A stretch of 64,000 nucleotides of DNA from Myxococcus stipitatus (GTDB taxonomy: Bacteria; Myxococcota; Myxococcia; Myxococcales; Myxococcaceae). The notes beneath the pieces were generated by a model that worked only from the letters and a program-made list of their open reading frames with translations, was not told where the DNA came from and made no database searches. This document shows, in pieces, positions 26,801 through 34,887 of this stretch (position 1 is its first letter; the number at the start of each line of letters is the position of its first letter). The translations under genes were made by a program, and so were the position numbers. The DNA lies in assembly GCF_037414475.1 (NCBI RefSeq), contig NZ_CP147913.1:6632001-6696000 (forward strand), in the 5' to 3' direction.

Positions 26801-26987
26801 AGGGGGCAACCTGTGGCTGGACCGGACGCAGTTGGATTTGAAGCGGCTGCGGTACGCGGCGGGCGTGGGGTTGCGGTACGTGACGCCGGTGGGCCCGCTG
26901 GCGTTCGACGTGGGCTTCAACCTGGACCCGGACGAGGAAATCAACGAAGCGCAGACGCAGTTCCACTTCAGCATCGGTACGTTCTGA
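23811..26987 (+). CDS. tamA: TamA/BamA-like Omp85 outer-membrane protein
   Basis: A protein of up to 1058 residues with a signal peptide (VVLGLWLCVLSSSASRAQA), many POTRA domains (about residues 50-660, more than the three of E. coli TamA), and a C-terminal barrel. Barrel signatures are GSSSLRGFREDG (the VRGF-type loop 6 motif) and the final strand ending FHFSIGTF with a terminal Phe. It probably works with the preceding TamB. The start is unresolved: GTG 23811 gives a long basic n-region and overlaps tamB by 76 bases, while GTG 23901 would remove it. The high POTRA number makes it neither a standard BamA (five) nor TamA. Confidence 0.9.
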   Translation: MGQREQRSLVWKPRARAEAELGGRVARTTAVVLGLWLCVLSSSASRAQASSDGVSGQNVVAVELHLPGGVDAQGLSALVAVHKGQVLTAGTVRRSVERLWATGRFADVVARAEEVPGGVRVVFQLTPVSRLARLRFEGNVVMSAAELLDASGLLEGGPLDGEELEGAVSSVLQAYQRKGYDSVKVTARQEPVTDGVAVSLLVAEGQPTRVRQVSFSGSPGLPLPQLLESLAMRPGEVFDRVRLDAGLDHLRTLLREAGYWRAQVGTPSVLVEGNSASVAVPLSAGPKYQVRFHGNHRFSSELLQRVLAHDAAEPLDEVVAGRLARRVESFYRHRGFHDAKVRSREVVRPDGEVAVLAFDVDEGQLLRVSEVRFHGNDSLGSKTLRAHLAERIRASEHQPELDLRLLDDPLDVEGRHGREGPSLEPIPDPASVYVEEAWLDATESMMEAYRERGFLSSTVTFRGLTVDSRTRTAVADFDVEEGPQARVTEIRYEGIPEGMTALTERGGLGVQKGLPLSFEAVEAARLSLERGLAQQGYLFARVTTESSVGEDGQAATVVFRADAGPQVKVGRVLVQGLTRTDPDLVMANLNLEAGKPLAPDALLEGQRRLARLGLFRQVDVALADPSRRESTKDVVVTVHERPRLDGQVSGGYFLVDGPRITLDTTYRNLDGLGLSLLARGKVNYAGWSAEALSADRRIACQQSGGAASAGCDVELQGLSGLGGRGNLALSQPRLFFLLPFEVGARLDLIAERVHRPSYVSTRFAAAAALDWAVTSWFSTSLSYEVEYNRLRSRAGVLELLNRADQERLRYPFGDFALHSLRPSITLDFRDDPANPRRGLVLISSAELTRGISVAPTDVAGNPAAAFPINGVKLSSNLSGYIPLGRRASLALSARAGTIIPLELGAQTIGSKLFYLGGSSSLRGFREDGVLPEDVREALHERLAACRSLINPVGCSGELKAVLAGQVPASQGGELFTLGKAELRVPALASLDLGLFLEGGNLWLDRTQLDLKRLRYAAGVGLRYVTPVGPLAFDVGFNLDPDEEINEAQTQFHFSIGTF

Positions 26988-27000
26988 GGAGTCGAGCCGG

Positions 27001-27510
27001 ATGCGCATGTCCCCATGGTGGTGGTTGTTGATGCTGGTGGGGTCGGGCTGCGCGCACACGGAAGATGCGGCGGCGAAGCCCGAGCGTCCCAAGTGGATGC
27101 CGCCCGAGGGCACCTGTCCCAAGGGGGCGTTGGTGCAGATGGAGCGGCTGGGGTTGAAGCCGGGCGACAAGGTCCCCGTCATCGTGGACGCCATCCAGGA
27201 CCATCCAGGGCCGGCCCGATACAACTACAGCTTCGTGATTGCGCTGCCTCGGGATGAGGGCGAGCAGAAGCTGCCAGGGGCTCGCATCGGTGGACGGCTG
27301 TACGTGACGAAGCACCGCGTGTTCGGCCGCTATGACCGCGTCTTCCTTCCAGAGAGCGGCGCCATGTCGGTGCCTTTCTGTGGCGTCCTGCTGGATGCGC
27401 GCTGGGACCGCGACGGGGAAGGGCTGATTGCGTACCCGAGCCCGATGAAGGGCTTCTCCGTCGTGCAGGACAACACGGGGGTCATCCTGGTGGTGGACAA
27501 GTACCCGTGA
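27001..27510 (+). CDS. Predicted lipoprotein
   Basis: A 169-residue lipoprotein: MRMSPWWWLLMLVGSGC has a tryptophan-rich signal segment and a lipobox GSGC (Cys17). The mature part has two more cysteines (GTCPKG, VPFCGV) and is probably beta-rich. No family was recognised. It starts 13 bases after the Omp85 gene, with GGAG upstream, so it belongs to the tam transcript. It may be an outer-membrane partner of that system. Confidence 0.75.
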   Translation: MRMSPWWWLLMLVGSGCAHTEDAAAKPERPKWMPPEGTCPKGALVQMERLGLKPGDKVPVIVDAIQDHPGPARYNYSFVIALPRDEGEQKLPGARIGGRLYVTKHRVFGRYDRVFLPESGAMSVPFCGVLLDARWDRDGEGLIAYPSPMKGFSVVQDNTGVILVVDKYP

Positions 27511-27545
27511 GCAGCGGCCGGGGTCCGTGAGGTACAGTCCCGTCC

Positions 27546-28865
27546 GTGTTCTATGCCTGTGTCCGTGCCGTGGTCGCGGTGTGTCTGCGCCTCTTCTACC
27601 GGGTGAAGGTGAATGCACCTGGCGCCGAGCCGGAGGGCCCTGTGCTGTTCGTGGGCAATCACCCCAATGGCCTCATCGACCCGGGGCTCGTCTTCATCAT
27701 CACCCGCCGCCCGGTGACGTTCCTCGCGAAGGCGCCGCTGTTCTCACTGCCTGTCCTGGGGTGGCTGCTCAAGGGCCTGGATGCGCTGCCGGTGTATCGC
27801 AAGCAGGATGACCCCACGAAGATGGGCGGCAACGAGGGCACGCTCGACGCCGCGAAGGGCGCGCTGCTCCAGGGGCGCGCCATCACCATCTTCCCCGAGG
27901 GGAAGAGCCACTCCGAGCCAGGGCTCGCGGAGCTGAAGACAGGGGCGTCGCGCATCGCGCTGAGCGCGGCGAAGGAGGGCGCCGCCGTGCGCATCGTCCC
28001 CGTGGGCCTCACGTATGCGGAGAAGAACGTCTTCCGCAGCGAGGTCCTCATCGACGTGGGCCCCGCCATCGAAGTCGCTTCGTTCCTCCCCTCGGACGCC
28101 GCTTCCGAGTCCGAGTCCGTGCGTGCCCTCACCGACCGCATCGCCGAGGGACTCCGCGCCGTGACGCTCAACCTGGAGCAGTGGGCGGACCTGCCGCTGG
28201 TGCAGCTCGCCGAACAGCTCTATTCCTTCAAGCAGGGACAGGTGCTCGACGCGGAGCGGCTGCGGCTGTGGGCGCGCGGCGTGCAGTTGTTCCGCGCGCG
28301 TGAGCCGGAGCGGTTCGAGGGCGTGCGCGCTCACCTCGCGTCCTTCCAGCGCCGGCTGGGGCTGGTGCACGCGGAGCGCCTCAAGGACCTCGCGCTCGTC
28401 TACCGGCCGGGCAATGTGGTGCCCTTCGTGGTGAAGAACCTGCTGTCGCTGATACTGGGGCTGCCGCTGTTCGTGTTGGGCCTGGTGCTCTTCTGGCTGC
28501 CGTATCAGGTCCCCAGGGCTGTCAGCCGCAAGGTGGAGTTGGATGTGCAGGCGACGGTGAAGTTCCTCACCGCGTTCGTCCTGGCGCTCGTCTGGTGGGG
28601 TGGTCTCACCGTCGCCGCTGGTGTCTGGGGCGGGGCGTGGTGGGCGGGGCTGACGTTCCTCGCGGTGCCACCCCTGGCGCTCTTCACGCTCTACTTCGCC
28701 GAGCGTTGGGACGTGCTGCGCCGGGACATCGACGTGTTCTTCACGCTGGGCAGCCGCGTACGGCTCAAGTCGCTGCTGCTCTCGGATGGAGAGCGGTTGG
28801 CGGCGGAGGTGGAGCGGCTGGCCGATGAGTATCGGCCGCAAGTGGATGCGGCGGTCAGGCGGTAG
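27546..28865 (+). CDS. PlsC-type glycerolipid acyltransferase with membrane domain
   Basis: The 439-residue protein has an acyltransferase domain in its N-terminal half. The catalytic motif is NHPNGLID (His39, Asp45) with five residues between His and Asp, unlike the usual NHx4D; the substrate motif is FPEGKSHSEPGL (Glu118). This form recalls the yeast Gat1/Gat2 (Sct1) glycerol-3-phosphate acyltransferases. After a helical middle region come about three to four membrane segments (about 300-395), then a charged tail. The start is a GTG at 27546. It would acylate a glycerolipid precursor at the inner membrane. It closes the rightward gene run and overlaps the convergent MFS gene by 11 bases. 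Confidence 0.85.
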   Translation: MFYACVRAVVAVCLRLFYRVKVNAPGAEPEGPVLFVGNHPNGLIDPGLVFIITRRPVTFLAKAPLFSLPVLGWLLKGLDALPVYRKQDDPTKMGGNEGTLDAAKGALLQGRAITIFPEGKSHSEPGLAELKTGASRIALSAAKEGAAVRIVPVGLTYAEKNVFRSEVLIDVGPAIEVASFLPSDAASESESVRALTDRIAEGLRAVTLNLEQWADLPLVQLAEQLYSFKQGQVLDAERLRLWARGVQLFRAREPERFEGVRAHLASFQRRLGLVHAERLKDLALVYRPGNVVPFVVKNLLSLILGLPLFVLGLVLFWLPYQVPRAVSRKVELDVQATVKFLTAFVLALVWWGGLTVAAGVWGGAWWAGLTFLAVPPLALFTLYFAERWDVLRRDIDVFFTLGSRVRLKSLLLSDGERLAAEVERLADEYRPQVDAAVRR

Positions 28866-30138
28866 CTTCCGTCCGGGGGACCGCCGAGCGGAACAGCCGG
28901 GCTCCGATGAGCAACGCCACGCCGCCCAGCAGCACGGGCAAGGCGTTGATGGCGATGGCGGTGTGGAGGCTCGACGCATCGGCGATGTTGCCGATGAGCG
29001 TGGGCGAAATCGCATCACCGAGCAGGTGGATGCACAGCACGTTGAGCCCCATGGCGAAGGCGCGGAACGCGGGGGGCACGCAGTTGACGATGGCGGCGTT
29101 GATGGGGCCGCTGTTGAGGAAGATGAGGAACTGCGCCGCGCCAATGGCCGCGAAGGTGAGGCCCACGTCCTTCAGGTTGACCGCCAGGTACATGCATGGC
29201 GCCGCCAGCATCAGGCCCACGCCGGACATCCAGAGTCCACCGCCCTCACGCTTGCGGTCCAGCTTGTCTCCCAGCCAGCCACCCGCCACGGTTCCCAACA
29301 GGCCCGCGACCGCCGTAATCGCACCGAAGCGGAACCCGGAGTCGTCCGCCAGCATGCCTCGCTCACGCACCAGGTAGGTGGGCATCCAGAAGCCCAGGCC
29401 GCCGATGGAGAACGTCATCAGCGTGTAGCCCGCGGTCACCGCCCAGAAGGCCGCGTTGCGTCCCAGCCCCTTGATGCCGACGAGGAAGGGCAGCTTCGTC
29501 TCCGCGTTGGGGCCATCCATGGCTCCGCGTTTGGGCTCGGGCATGAAGAAGGCCATGACCCCGAGAATCAGGCCCGGCACGCCTCCCGCGAAGAAGGCCA
29601 CGTGCCACGAATATGCCTGCGTCAACCAACCGCCCAGTCCGTAGCCCGCCGCCGCGCCCACGGGGATGGCGATGTAGAAGTACGCGAGCATCCGCGTGCG
29701 CTTCTCGCGAGGGTACAGGTCCGAGATGATGCTGGGCGCCACCGCGCCATAACCCGCTTCGCCGATGCCAATCACCGCGCGAGCGATGAGCAGCGCGGCG
29801 AAGGACGTGGCGAGCCCGCTTGCTCCCGTGGCCAGACTCCACAGCAGCACTCCGCCCGCGACGAGCAGCCGGCGCGGATACCTGTCACCCAGGTAGCCCC
29901 CCACGGGCGAGGCCAGCATGAACACCAGGATGAACATGGTGCCCAGCAGGCCCGCCTGCGTGTCGTTGATGTGGAACTCCTGCTGGATGCCCGGCAACGC
30001 GACGGCGACGATGTACCGGTCGAGGTAGTTGACCAGGTTGATGAGGGTGAGGATGAGCAGCGCGTAGCCCGCGTTCGCGGCGGGTGTCGCTGGAGCCGCG
30101 GCAGGGGAGGGCGAGAGGCTCACGGAGGAGGTGCTCAT
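28855..30138 (-). CDS. MFS transporter of the Spns (spinster) type
   Basis: A 427-residue integral membrane protein with about 12 membrane helices. It has the MFS motif GYLGDRYPRR between helices 2 and 3 and GDKLDRKREG in the second half, plus NYLDRYIVAVALPGIQ in helix 1, typical of the Spns-like group whose animal members export sphingosine phosphate or lysolipids. The bacterial substrate is unknown. The ATG at 30138 overlaps the upstream ppx stop as ATGA, so it is preferred to the longer open frame (30183). It is the last gene of a three-gene leftward unit. Confidence 0.88.
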   Translation of the reverse strand: MSTSSVSLSPSPAAAPATPAANAGYALLILTLINLVNYLDRYIVAVALPGIQQEFHINDTQAGLLGTMFILVFMLASPVGGYLGDRYPRRLLVAGGVLLWSLATGASGLATSFAALLIARAVIGIGEAGYGAVAPSIISDLYPREKRTRMLAYFYIAIPVGAAAGYGLGGWLTQAYSWHVAFFAGGVPGLILGVMAFFMPEPKRGAMDGPNAETKLPFLVGIKGLGRNAAFWAVTAGYTLMTFSIGGLGFWMPTYLVRERGMLADDSGFRFGAITAVAGLLGTVAGGWLGDKLDRKREGGGLWMSGVGLMLAAPCMYLAVNLKDVGLTFAAIGAAQFLIFLNSGPINAAIVNCVPPAFRAFAMGLNVLCIHLLGDAISPTLIGNIADASSLHTAIAINALPVLLGGVALLIGARLFRSAVPRTEATA

Positions 30139-31070
30139 GACCGGGAGGCCCCCGCGCCGAACCGGTGCGCGAGCAGTCCCCATCTCAGTCCCCTGTCACT
30201 CACCCGGCATCCCTCCAACCCCAGGGCCTTCACCGACTCCAGGAGGATGAGTGCTCCAGCGGGGATGACGTCCGCGCGCTTGGGCTGCATGCCCGGGAGC
30301 GCGCGACGCTCCTCCACCGGCATCTGGCAGAGCCGGTCCACCAGCGCCGTCAACTCACCCAGCGAGAGCGAGCCGCCGTGGACCCGCTCCGCGTCATAAG
30401 GGTCGATGGCGTGCTGCACGGCGTACAGCGTCGTCACGGTGCCAGCGACACCCACCAGCGCCGCATCGGGAGGAGGCGGGGGCAGGGCCTTGAACGTGTC
30501 GCGCAGGTGCGCCTGGATGCGTGCGCGGTTCTCCGAGGAGAGTGGGTCGGACGTCACGAAGCGCTCGGTCATCCGCACCGCGCCCACGTCGAAGCTGTGA
30601 CGGAAGGCCACGTGGCCCGCGGGGTTGCCATAGATGAACTCCGTGGAGCCTCCGCCGATATCGAGCACGAGCAGCGGGCCCGCGGACTCGCTCGCGAAGT
30701 CCGCGTGCACCGCCGCGAACGACAGCTCCGCCTCCATCTGCCCGGAGATGATCTCCACCGTGACGCCCGCGCGCTCCTTCGCGGCGGCGAGGAACTCCGG
30801 GCCATTGCTCGCGTCGCGCGCCGCGCTGGTGGCGGACACCGCGATGTCCTGGGCGCCGGCTTCGCGAGCCTCTCGCGCGAAGGACTCCAGCACGGACAGC
30901 GTTGCCTCCATGCCCTCGGCGGACAGCTGACGGGTGGCATCCACGCCTCGCCCCAACCGGGTGATTTCGGCGCGCTCCAGGACAGGCTCGAAGCGGCCTT
31001 CGTCGGTGCGCTCCGCGACCAGCAAGAGCACGGAGTTGGTCCCTACATCGATGGTTGCGAATCGCGGCAT
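30135..31070 (-). CDS. Ppx/GppA-family exopolyphosphatase-like phosphatase
   Basis: The 311-residue product has the actin-like Ppx/GppA fold: phosphate-1 loop ATIDVGTNSVLL, the ARDASNGPEFL segment, phosphate-2 loop LVLDIGGGSTEFIY, and GVAGTVTTL. It is a short, single-domain form without the C-terminal HD-type domain of E. coli Ppx (about 510 residues). It would hydrolyse polyphosphate or pppGpp. The ATG at 31070 is used; a TTG at 31088 overlapping the upstream gene is less likely. Its stop is coupled to the MFS start. Confidence 0.9.
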   Translation of the reverse strand: MPRFATIDVGTNSVLLLVAERTDEGRFEPVLERAEITRLGRGVDATRQLSAEGMEATLSVLESFAREAREAGAQDIAVSATSAARDASNGPEFLAAAKERAGVTVEIISGQMEAELSFAAVHADFASESAGPLLVLDIGGGSTEFIYGNPAGHVAFRHSFDVGAVRMTERFVTSDPLSSENRARIQAHLRDTFKALPPPPPDAALVGVAGTVTTLYAVQHAIDPYDAERVHGGSLSLGELTALVDRLCQMPVEERRALPGMQPKRADVIPAGALILLESVKALGLEGCRVSDRGLRWGLLAHRFGAGASRS

Positions 31071-31084
31071 GCGCCGGAGACTAC

Positions 31085-32269
31085 TCAACGCAAGAGCACT
31101 TCCAAAGCCTCCGCCAGCGCGACGTATTCATCGGGTGTGTTGTAGAGCTGCGCGGACACTCGCACGTGACGGTGGGGTGGCTTGGGCCAGGCGACGATGG
31201 GCACCTCGATGCGGTGTTCGTCGAACAAGCGCAGGTGGAGCGGGTCCAGGTAGAGGGGGGGCTCGGGCCGCTCTGGATACCCTGGAGGCAGTGTCACCAC
31301 GGCCATGCTTCCCACCATCTCCTCGGGGCAGGCCGGCGCCACCTTGAGCCGATCACAGAGCATCTTGCGCGCCGCCAGGGCCTTGTCGCGATTGCTGGCC
31401 ATCACCTCGGGCCAACCCCCGGGGAGCATGTTTCCCATGACGCGCAGCGCCTCCGGGACACAGAGCGCCGCGGTGGGGTCGAACGTCCCCGTCCAGTCGA
31501 ACAGCAGCCGGTGTCGTGAACGGTCCGTGCGGGGCGAGTTGCGCCCATGGCTCACCGCCAGCGGTGTCACTCCCGCTTGCAAGTCGCGGCGCACGTAAAG
31601 GAAGGCCGCGCCCTTGGGTGAGCACAACCACTTGTGACAGTTGCCCGTGTAGTAGCCCGCGCCCAGCGAGCGCAGCGATAGCGGCACCATGCCCGGTCCG
31701 TGCGCGCCGTCCACCAGCGTCTCCACGCCCCGCGCGCGCAGCTCGGAGACGAGCTTCGCGAGCGGCATCACCAGCGCCGTCTGACTGGAGACATGGTCGA
31801 CGAGCAAGAGGCGCGTGCGCGGCGTCACGTGCGCGAGCACCGCGTCCACCACCGCATCGGGAGAGCTCACCGGCCAGGGCAGCTTCGCCACCACCACCTT
31901 CGCGCCCCACGTCTCCGAGACGAAGTCCAGCGCGTTGCGGCTGGCGTTGTATTCGTGGTCCGTGGTGAGCAGCTCGTCGCCAGGCTCGAAGCGCAGCGAG
32001 CGCAGCACCGTGGTGACGCCGCCGGTGGCGTTGGGGACGAAGGACACGTCCTCCGGGTCCGCGCCCACGAAGTCCGCGAGCCTCGCGCGGGCCTCGTCGA
32101 GCAGCGGCTCGATTTCACGATGGAGGAAGCGGACGGGCTCGGACTCCATGCGTGCGCGCAGCTCCGCTTGCTTCTGGAGCACCGCGGTGGGGCACGCGCC
32201 GTACGAGCCATGGTTGAGGAATCGGACCTCGGGGTCCAATCCCCAGTGGGAACGGAAGGGGGCGCTCAT
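31085..32269 (-). CDS. Class V aminotransferase / isopenicillin N epimerase-like PLP enzyme
   Basis: A 394-residue PLP enzyme. FLNHGSYGACP at the N-terminus, the pyridoxal-binding Asp187 (LVDGAH) and the Schiff-base Lys213 (GNCHKWLCSPKG) match the CefD-like branch, which includes isopenicillin N epimerases and cysteine-desulfurase-like enzymes. The substrate cannot be inferred; no beta-lactam genes are nearby. It is the first gene of the leftward operon with ppx and the MFS transporter, 14 bases before ppx. Confidence 0.88.
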   Translation of the reverse strand: MSAPFRSHWGLDPEVRFLNHGSYGACPTAVLQKQAELRARMESEPVRFLHREIEPLLDEARARLADFVGADPEDVSFVPNATGGVTTVLRSLRFEPGDELLTTDHEYNASRNALDFVSETWGAKVVVAKLPWPVSSPDAVVDAVLAHVTPRTRLLLVDHVSSQTALVMPLAKLVSELRARGVETLVDGAHGPGMVPLSLRSLGAGYYTGNCHKWLCSPKGAAFLYVRRDLQAGVTPLAVSHGRNSPRTDRSRHRLLFDWTGTFDPTAALCVPEALRVMGNMLPGGWPEVMASNRDKALAARKMLCDRLKVAPACPEEMVGSMAVVTLPPGYPERPEPPLYLDPLHLRLFDEHRIEVPIVAWPKPPHRHVRVSAQLYNTPDEYVALAEALEVLLR

Positions 32270-32323
32270 GCCCGGGAACTCGACCCGAGCAGGCGCCCCC
32301 TGTCAACGCTCCGAGCGTGCTGG

Positions 32324-33616
32324 CTACTGGGCGTCCGCCAGGGGCGCCCAGTCCGGCGTCAGCAGCGTGCCCTTCTCCGCCCGGAGGGGGAGCTGGTTGT
32401 TGCCGTCCGCCGTCATCACGAAGAGCTGCGTGCCACCCGCGCGGGTGGACGTGAAGAGGATGAGCCGGCCGTTGGGCGAGAACGCGGGCTCCTCGTTGTT
32501 GCCCTGGTCCTGCGTCATGCGCGTCACCTTGCCCGTCTCCACGTTGACGGTGAAGAGGTCGAACGCGTTGCGCTCGTCGCGCGCGGTGAAGACGATGAGG
32601 TCTCCGCGCGGAGACCAGTCCGGCGTCTGGTTGTAGTTGCCCTGGAAGGTGAGCCGCCGCACGCCCGAGCCATCCGCGCCCATGATGTAGATTTGCGGGC
32701 TGCCACCACGGTTGGAGACGAAGGCGATGCGCTTGCCGTCGGGAGACCAGGTGGGGCTGGTGTTCAGGCCGTAGGGCGTGTCGGTGATGGCCTTGGCACC
32801 CGAGCCGTCCGCGTTCGCCACATAGACCTGCGCGCTCTCACCCTCGGCCAGCGAGTACGCCAGGCGCTTGCCATCCGGAGAGAAGGCACCCCCCGTCGCC
32901 ATCTGTCCGTCGGACACCACCAGCTTCGCCTCGCCACCGGGGCGCTGCACCCAGATGTCCGGGCGGTTCTTGCGATACGACGTGTAAGCCACCTGCGCGC
33001 CGTCGTTGCTCAGCGAGGGAAGGATGTTGATGCCTCCCTTGGTGAGCGCCACGGGGTTGCCGCCATCCCAGTCCGCCACGACGATGTCGCGGTTGGTGCC
33101 CGCCTTGCGCACGTAGGCGATGCGAGACAGGAACGGGCTGGGCTCGCGCGTGAAGTGCCGGTACAGCGCGTCCGCCAGCCGGTGGGCCAGGAGCGACGGG
33201 CTGCTCGCCGGCGCGTCCTTGGTGACCTTCAGGTCCTCGCGCCCGGTGCCCACGTTGAACAGGCGCAGTTCACCGCGCAGCGTGCCGGCGTCATCCGCCA
33301 GGGACACCTTCACCAGCGCCTCGGCGCCCACGTCCGCCCAGCGGCTGAAGGTGATGGTGCCCGCCGCCATGCCCTCCTTGGGGTCGGCGGTGAAGCTCTT
33401 GCGGTCCAACACCTGGAGGATGCCGGAGGCGGACAGGTCGAAGACGAAGGCCGCGTCGAAGGCATTGGCCTGCGCCTTGGCGCCCTCGTTCTGGGAGAGG
33501 GGCGCGGGCACTGCCACGGGCAGCGGGCGGAAGTTGGCGCCGGAGATTTCAATCGTCGGAGTCTGCGCGAGCGCCGCGAGCGGGAGGAGGACGAGGGAGA
33601 GGAGCAGGGCTTTCAT
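32324..33616 (-). CDS. tolB: TolB, periplasmic beta-propeller protein
   Basis: A 430-residue secreted protein with signal peptide (cleavage after ALAALA^Q). An N-terminal alpha/beta domain (about 20-150) precedes a six-bladed beta propeller (about 160-425) with repeated blades of the form SPDGKRLAYS, SPDGKRIAFVSNRGG, SPRGDLIVFT and SPNGRLILFTSTRAG. TolB links the inner-membrane TolQRA motor to Pal during outer-membrane constriction. The ATG overlaps the tolA stop (ATGA). No pal or cpoB gene follows; the next gene leftwards is an aminotransferase. Confidence 0.96.
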   Translation of the reverse strand: MKALLLSLVLLPLAALAQTPTIEISGANFRPLPVAVPAPLSQNEGAKAQANAFDAAFVFDLSASGILQVLDRKSFTADPKEGMAAGTITFSRWADVGAEALVKVSLADDAGTLRGELRLFNVGTGREDLKVTKDAPASSPSLLAHRLADALYRHFTREPSPFLSRIAYVRKAGTNRDIVVADWDGGNPVALTKGGINILPSLSNDGAQVAYTSYRKNRPDIWVQRPGGEAKLVVSDGQMATGGAFSPDGKRLAYSLAEGESAQVYVANADGSGAKAITDTPYGLNTSPTWSPDGKRIAFVSNRGGSPQIYIMGADGSGVRRLTFQGNYNQTPDWSPRGDLIVFTARDERNAFDLFTVNVETGKVTRMTQDQGNNEEPAFSPNGRLILFTSTRAGGTQLFVMTADGNNQLPLRAEKGTLLTPDWAPLADAQ

Positions 33617-34398
33617 AGGGCGTTGAAACTCAGGTTGACGCCGTTCTTCTGCAACGCGTCTCGAAGGTGGTCGGGAGGTGGCGAGAAGGGAGAGGCCTTG
33701 CGCACGGCGGCGAGGACCGCCGAGTCGAACAAGTCATTCCCACTGGGCTTCGTGAGCTTCACATCGAGCACTTCACCCGAGCGGCCCAGGCGCAGCGCCA
33801 CCAGGGCCTTGAGGTGCATGCGCTCCGACTCCGGGATGGTGTCCGCGACGCTGTAGTTGCGGCGCACCTGGACCTGGAGCAGGCCGAAGTAGCGCTCGCC
33901 CTCGGCGGTGGCGGAGTCTCCGTCCGGGTCTCCGTCCTCGGCGCCCTCGGGCTCTTCATCCGGGGCCGCCTTGGCCGTCTTGTCGAACGCGCCGAAGAGG
34001 CGCTTGCGCCGGTCCTCGCCTTCCTTCTCGCCCTTGACGGGCGCGGGCTTGGGCGAGGAGGTCGGCTCCGGCTTGACGCCTGGGATGGGCACCGCGACGG
34101 CATTGGAGGGAGGCGCGGGGGGCGCCTCCGGCGTGGGCTTGGGTGCGTCCACCTGCTTGGGAGGCGGAGGCAGTTGCTCCTTGCGCGGCAGGAGCTTGGA
34201 GTCCCGAGGCTTGCCCTGTCGCACCAGCGTGGCGCGGATGGGCTGCGCGGTCAGGTCCACCTTGGGCGCGCTGTTGAAGCGCGCGTACAGCACCGCGGCC
34301 AGCAGCAGGACGATGTGCCCCACCACCGACGCGAGGACGAACGGCGACACACGCGCGGAGCGGTTGACGAGCAGGCTGTGGCTCACCGCGGATTGCAT
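33613..34398 (-). CDS. tolA: TolA/TonB-like energy-transducing protein
   Basis: The 261-residue protein has an N-terminal membrane anchor (about residues 18-40: SPFVLASVVGHIVLLLAAVLY, with the Ser-His pair typical of TonB/TolA), a Pro/Lys-rich spacer (about 60-125), an acidic segment and a C-terminal TonB/TolA domain (about 165-260) including LQVQVRRNYSVADTIPESE and VALRLGRSGEVLDVKL. It spans the periplasm and carries motion from TolQR to TolB/Pal. It is shorter than E. coli TolA (421). It lies between tolR and tolB. Confidence 0.93.
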   Translation of the reverse strand: MQSAVSHSLLVNRSARVSPFVLASVVGHIVLLLAAVLYARFNSAPKVDLTAQPIRATLVRQGKPRDSKLLPRKEQLPPPPKQVDAPKPTPEAPPAPPSNAVAVPIPGVKPEPTSSPKPAPVKGEKEGEDRRKRLFGAFDKTAKAAPDEEPEGAEDGDPDGDSATAEGERYFGLLQVQVRRNYSVADTIPESERMHLKALVALRLGRSGEVLDVKLTKPSGNDLFDSAVLAAVRKASPFSPPPDHLRDALQKNGVNLSFNAL

Positions 34399-34401
34399 GG
34401 G

Positions 34402-34875
34402 CTAGCGCTTCGCCTCCTTCGGCTTCTTCGAGGTCGACGCGGCATTGGACGTCTTGGACCCCGTGGACGGGTCCGTGATCATGCCCACGTTGTTGATGCC
34501 CGCGCGCTGCGCCGCCGCCATGACCTCCACCACGACGCCGTAGGGCACGTCGCGGTCGGCGTGGAGGAAGACCTCCTTGTCCGCCTGCACCTTGGCGTTG
34601 GCGGCCAGCTTCGTCTCCAGCTCCTCCATCGCCACCTCGGCGTCGCCGATGTAGACCTTCTTGCCCGCGTCGATGGAGAGGACGACCTTCTTCTCCGTGG
34701 CCTCCACGGGCGCGGCCTTGGTCTCCGGCAGGTTCACCTTCACGCCCTGCTGGATGAGGGGCGCGGTCACCATGAAGATGATGAGCAGCACCAGCATCAC
34801 GTCCACCATGGGCGTGACGTTGATTTCGCTCATCGTGGTGCGGCCACCGCCGCGATTGCCTCCGCCCATTCCCAT
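34402..34875 (-). CDS. tolR: TolR/ExbD-family protein
   Basis: A 157-residue protein with a glycine-rich N-terminus, one membrane helix (about residues 25-43) carrying the proton-channel Asp25 in PMVDVMLVLLIIFMV, and a periplasmic domain ending GINNVGMITDP, then a lysine/serine-rich tail. TolR forms the ion-driven motor with TolQ. It follows tolQ by 12 bases and precedes tolA by three. Confidence 0.95.
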   Translation of the reverse strand: MGMGGGNRGGGRTTMSEINVTPMVDVMLVLLIIFMVTAPLIQQGVKVNLPETKAAPVEATEKKVVLSIDAGKKVYIGDAEVAMEELETKLAANAKVQADKEVFLHADRDVPYGVVVEVMAAAQRAGINNVGMITDPSTGSKTSNAASTSKKPKEAKR

Positions 34876-34887
34876 GGACGCCTCCGC

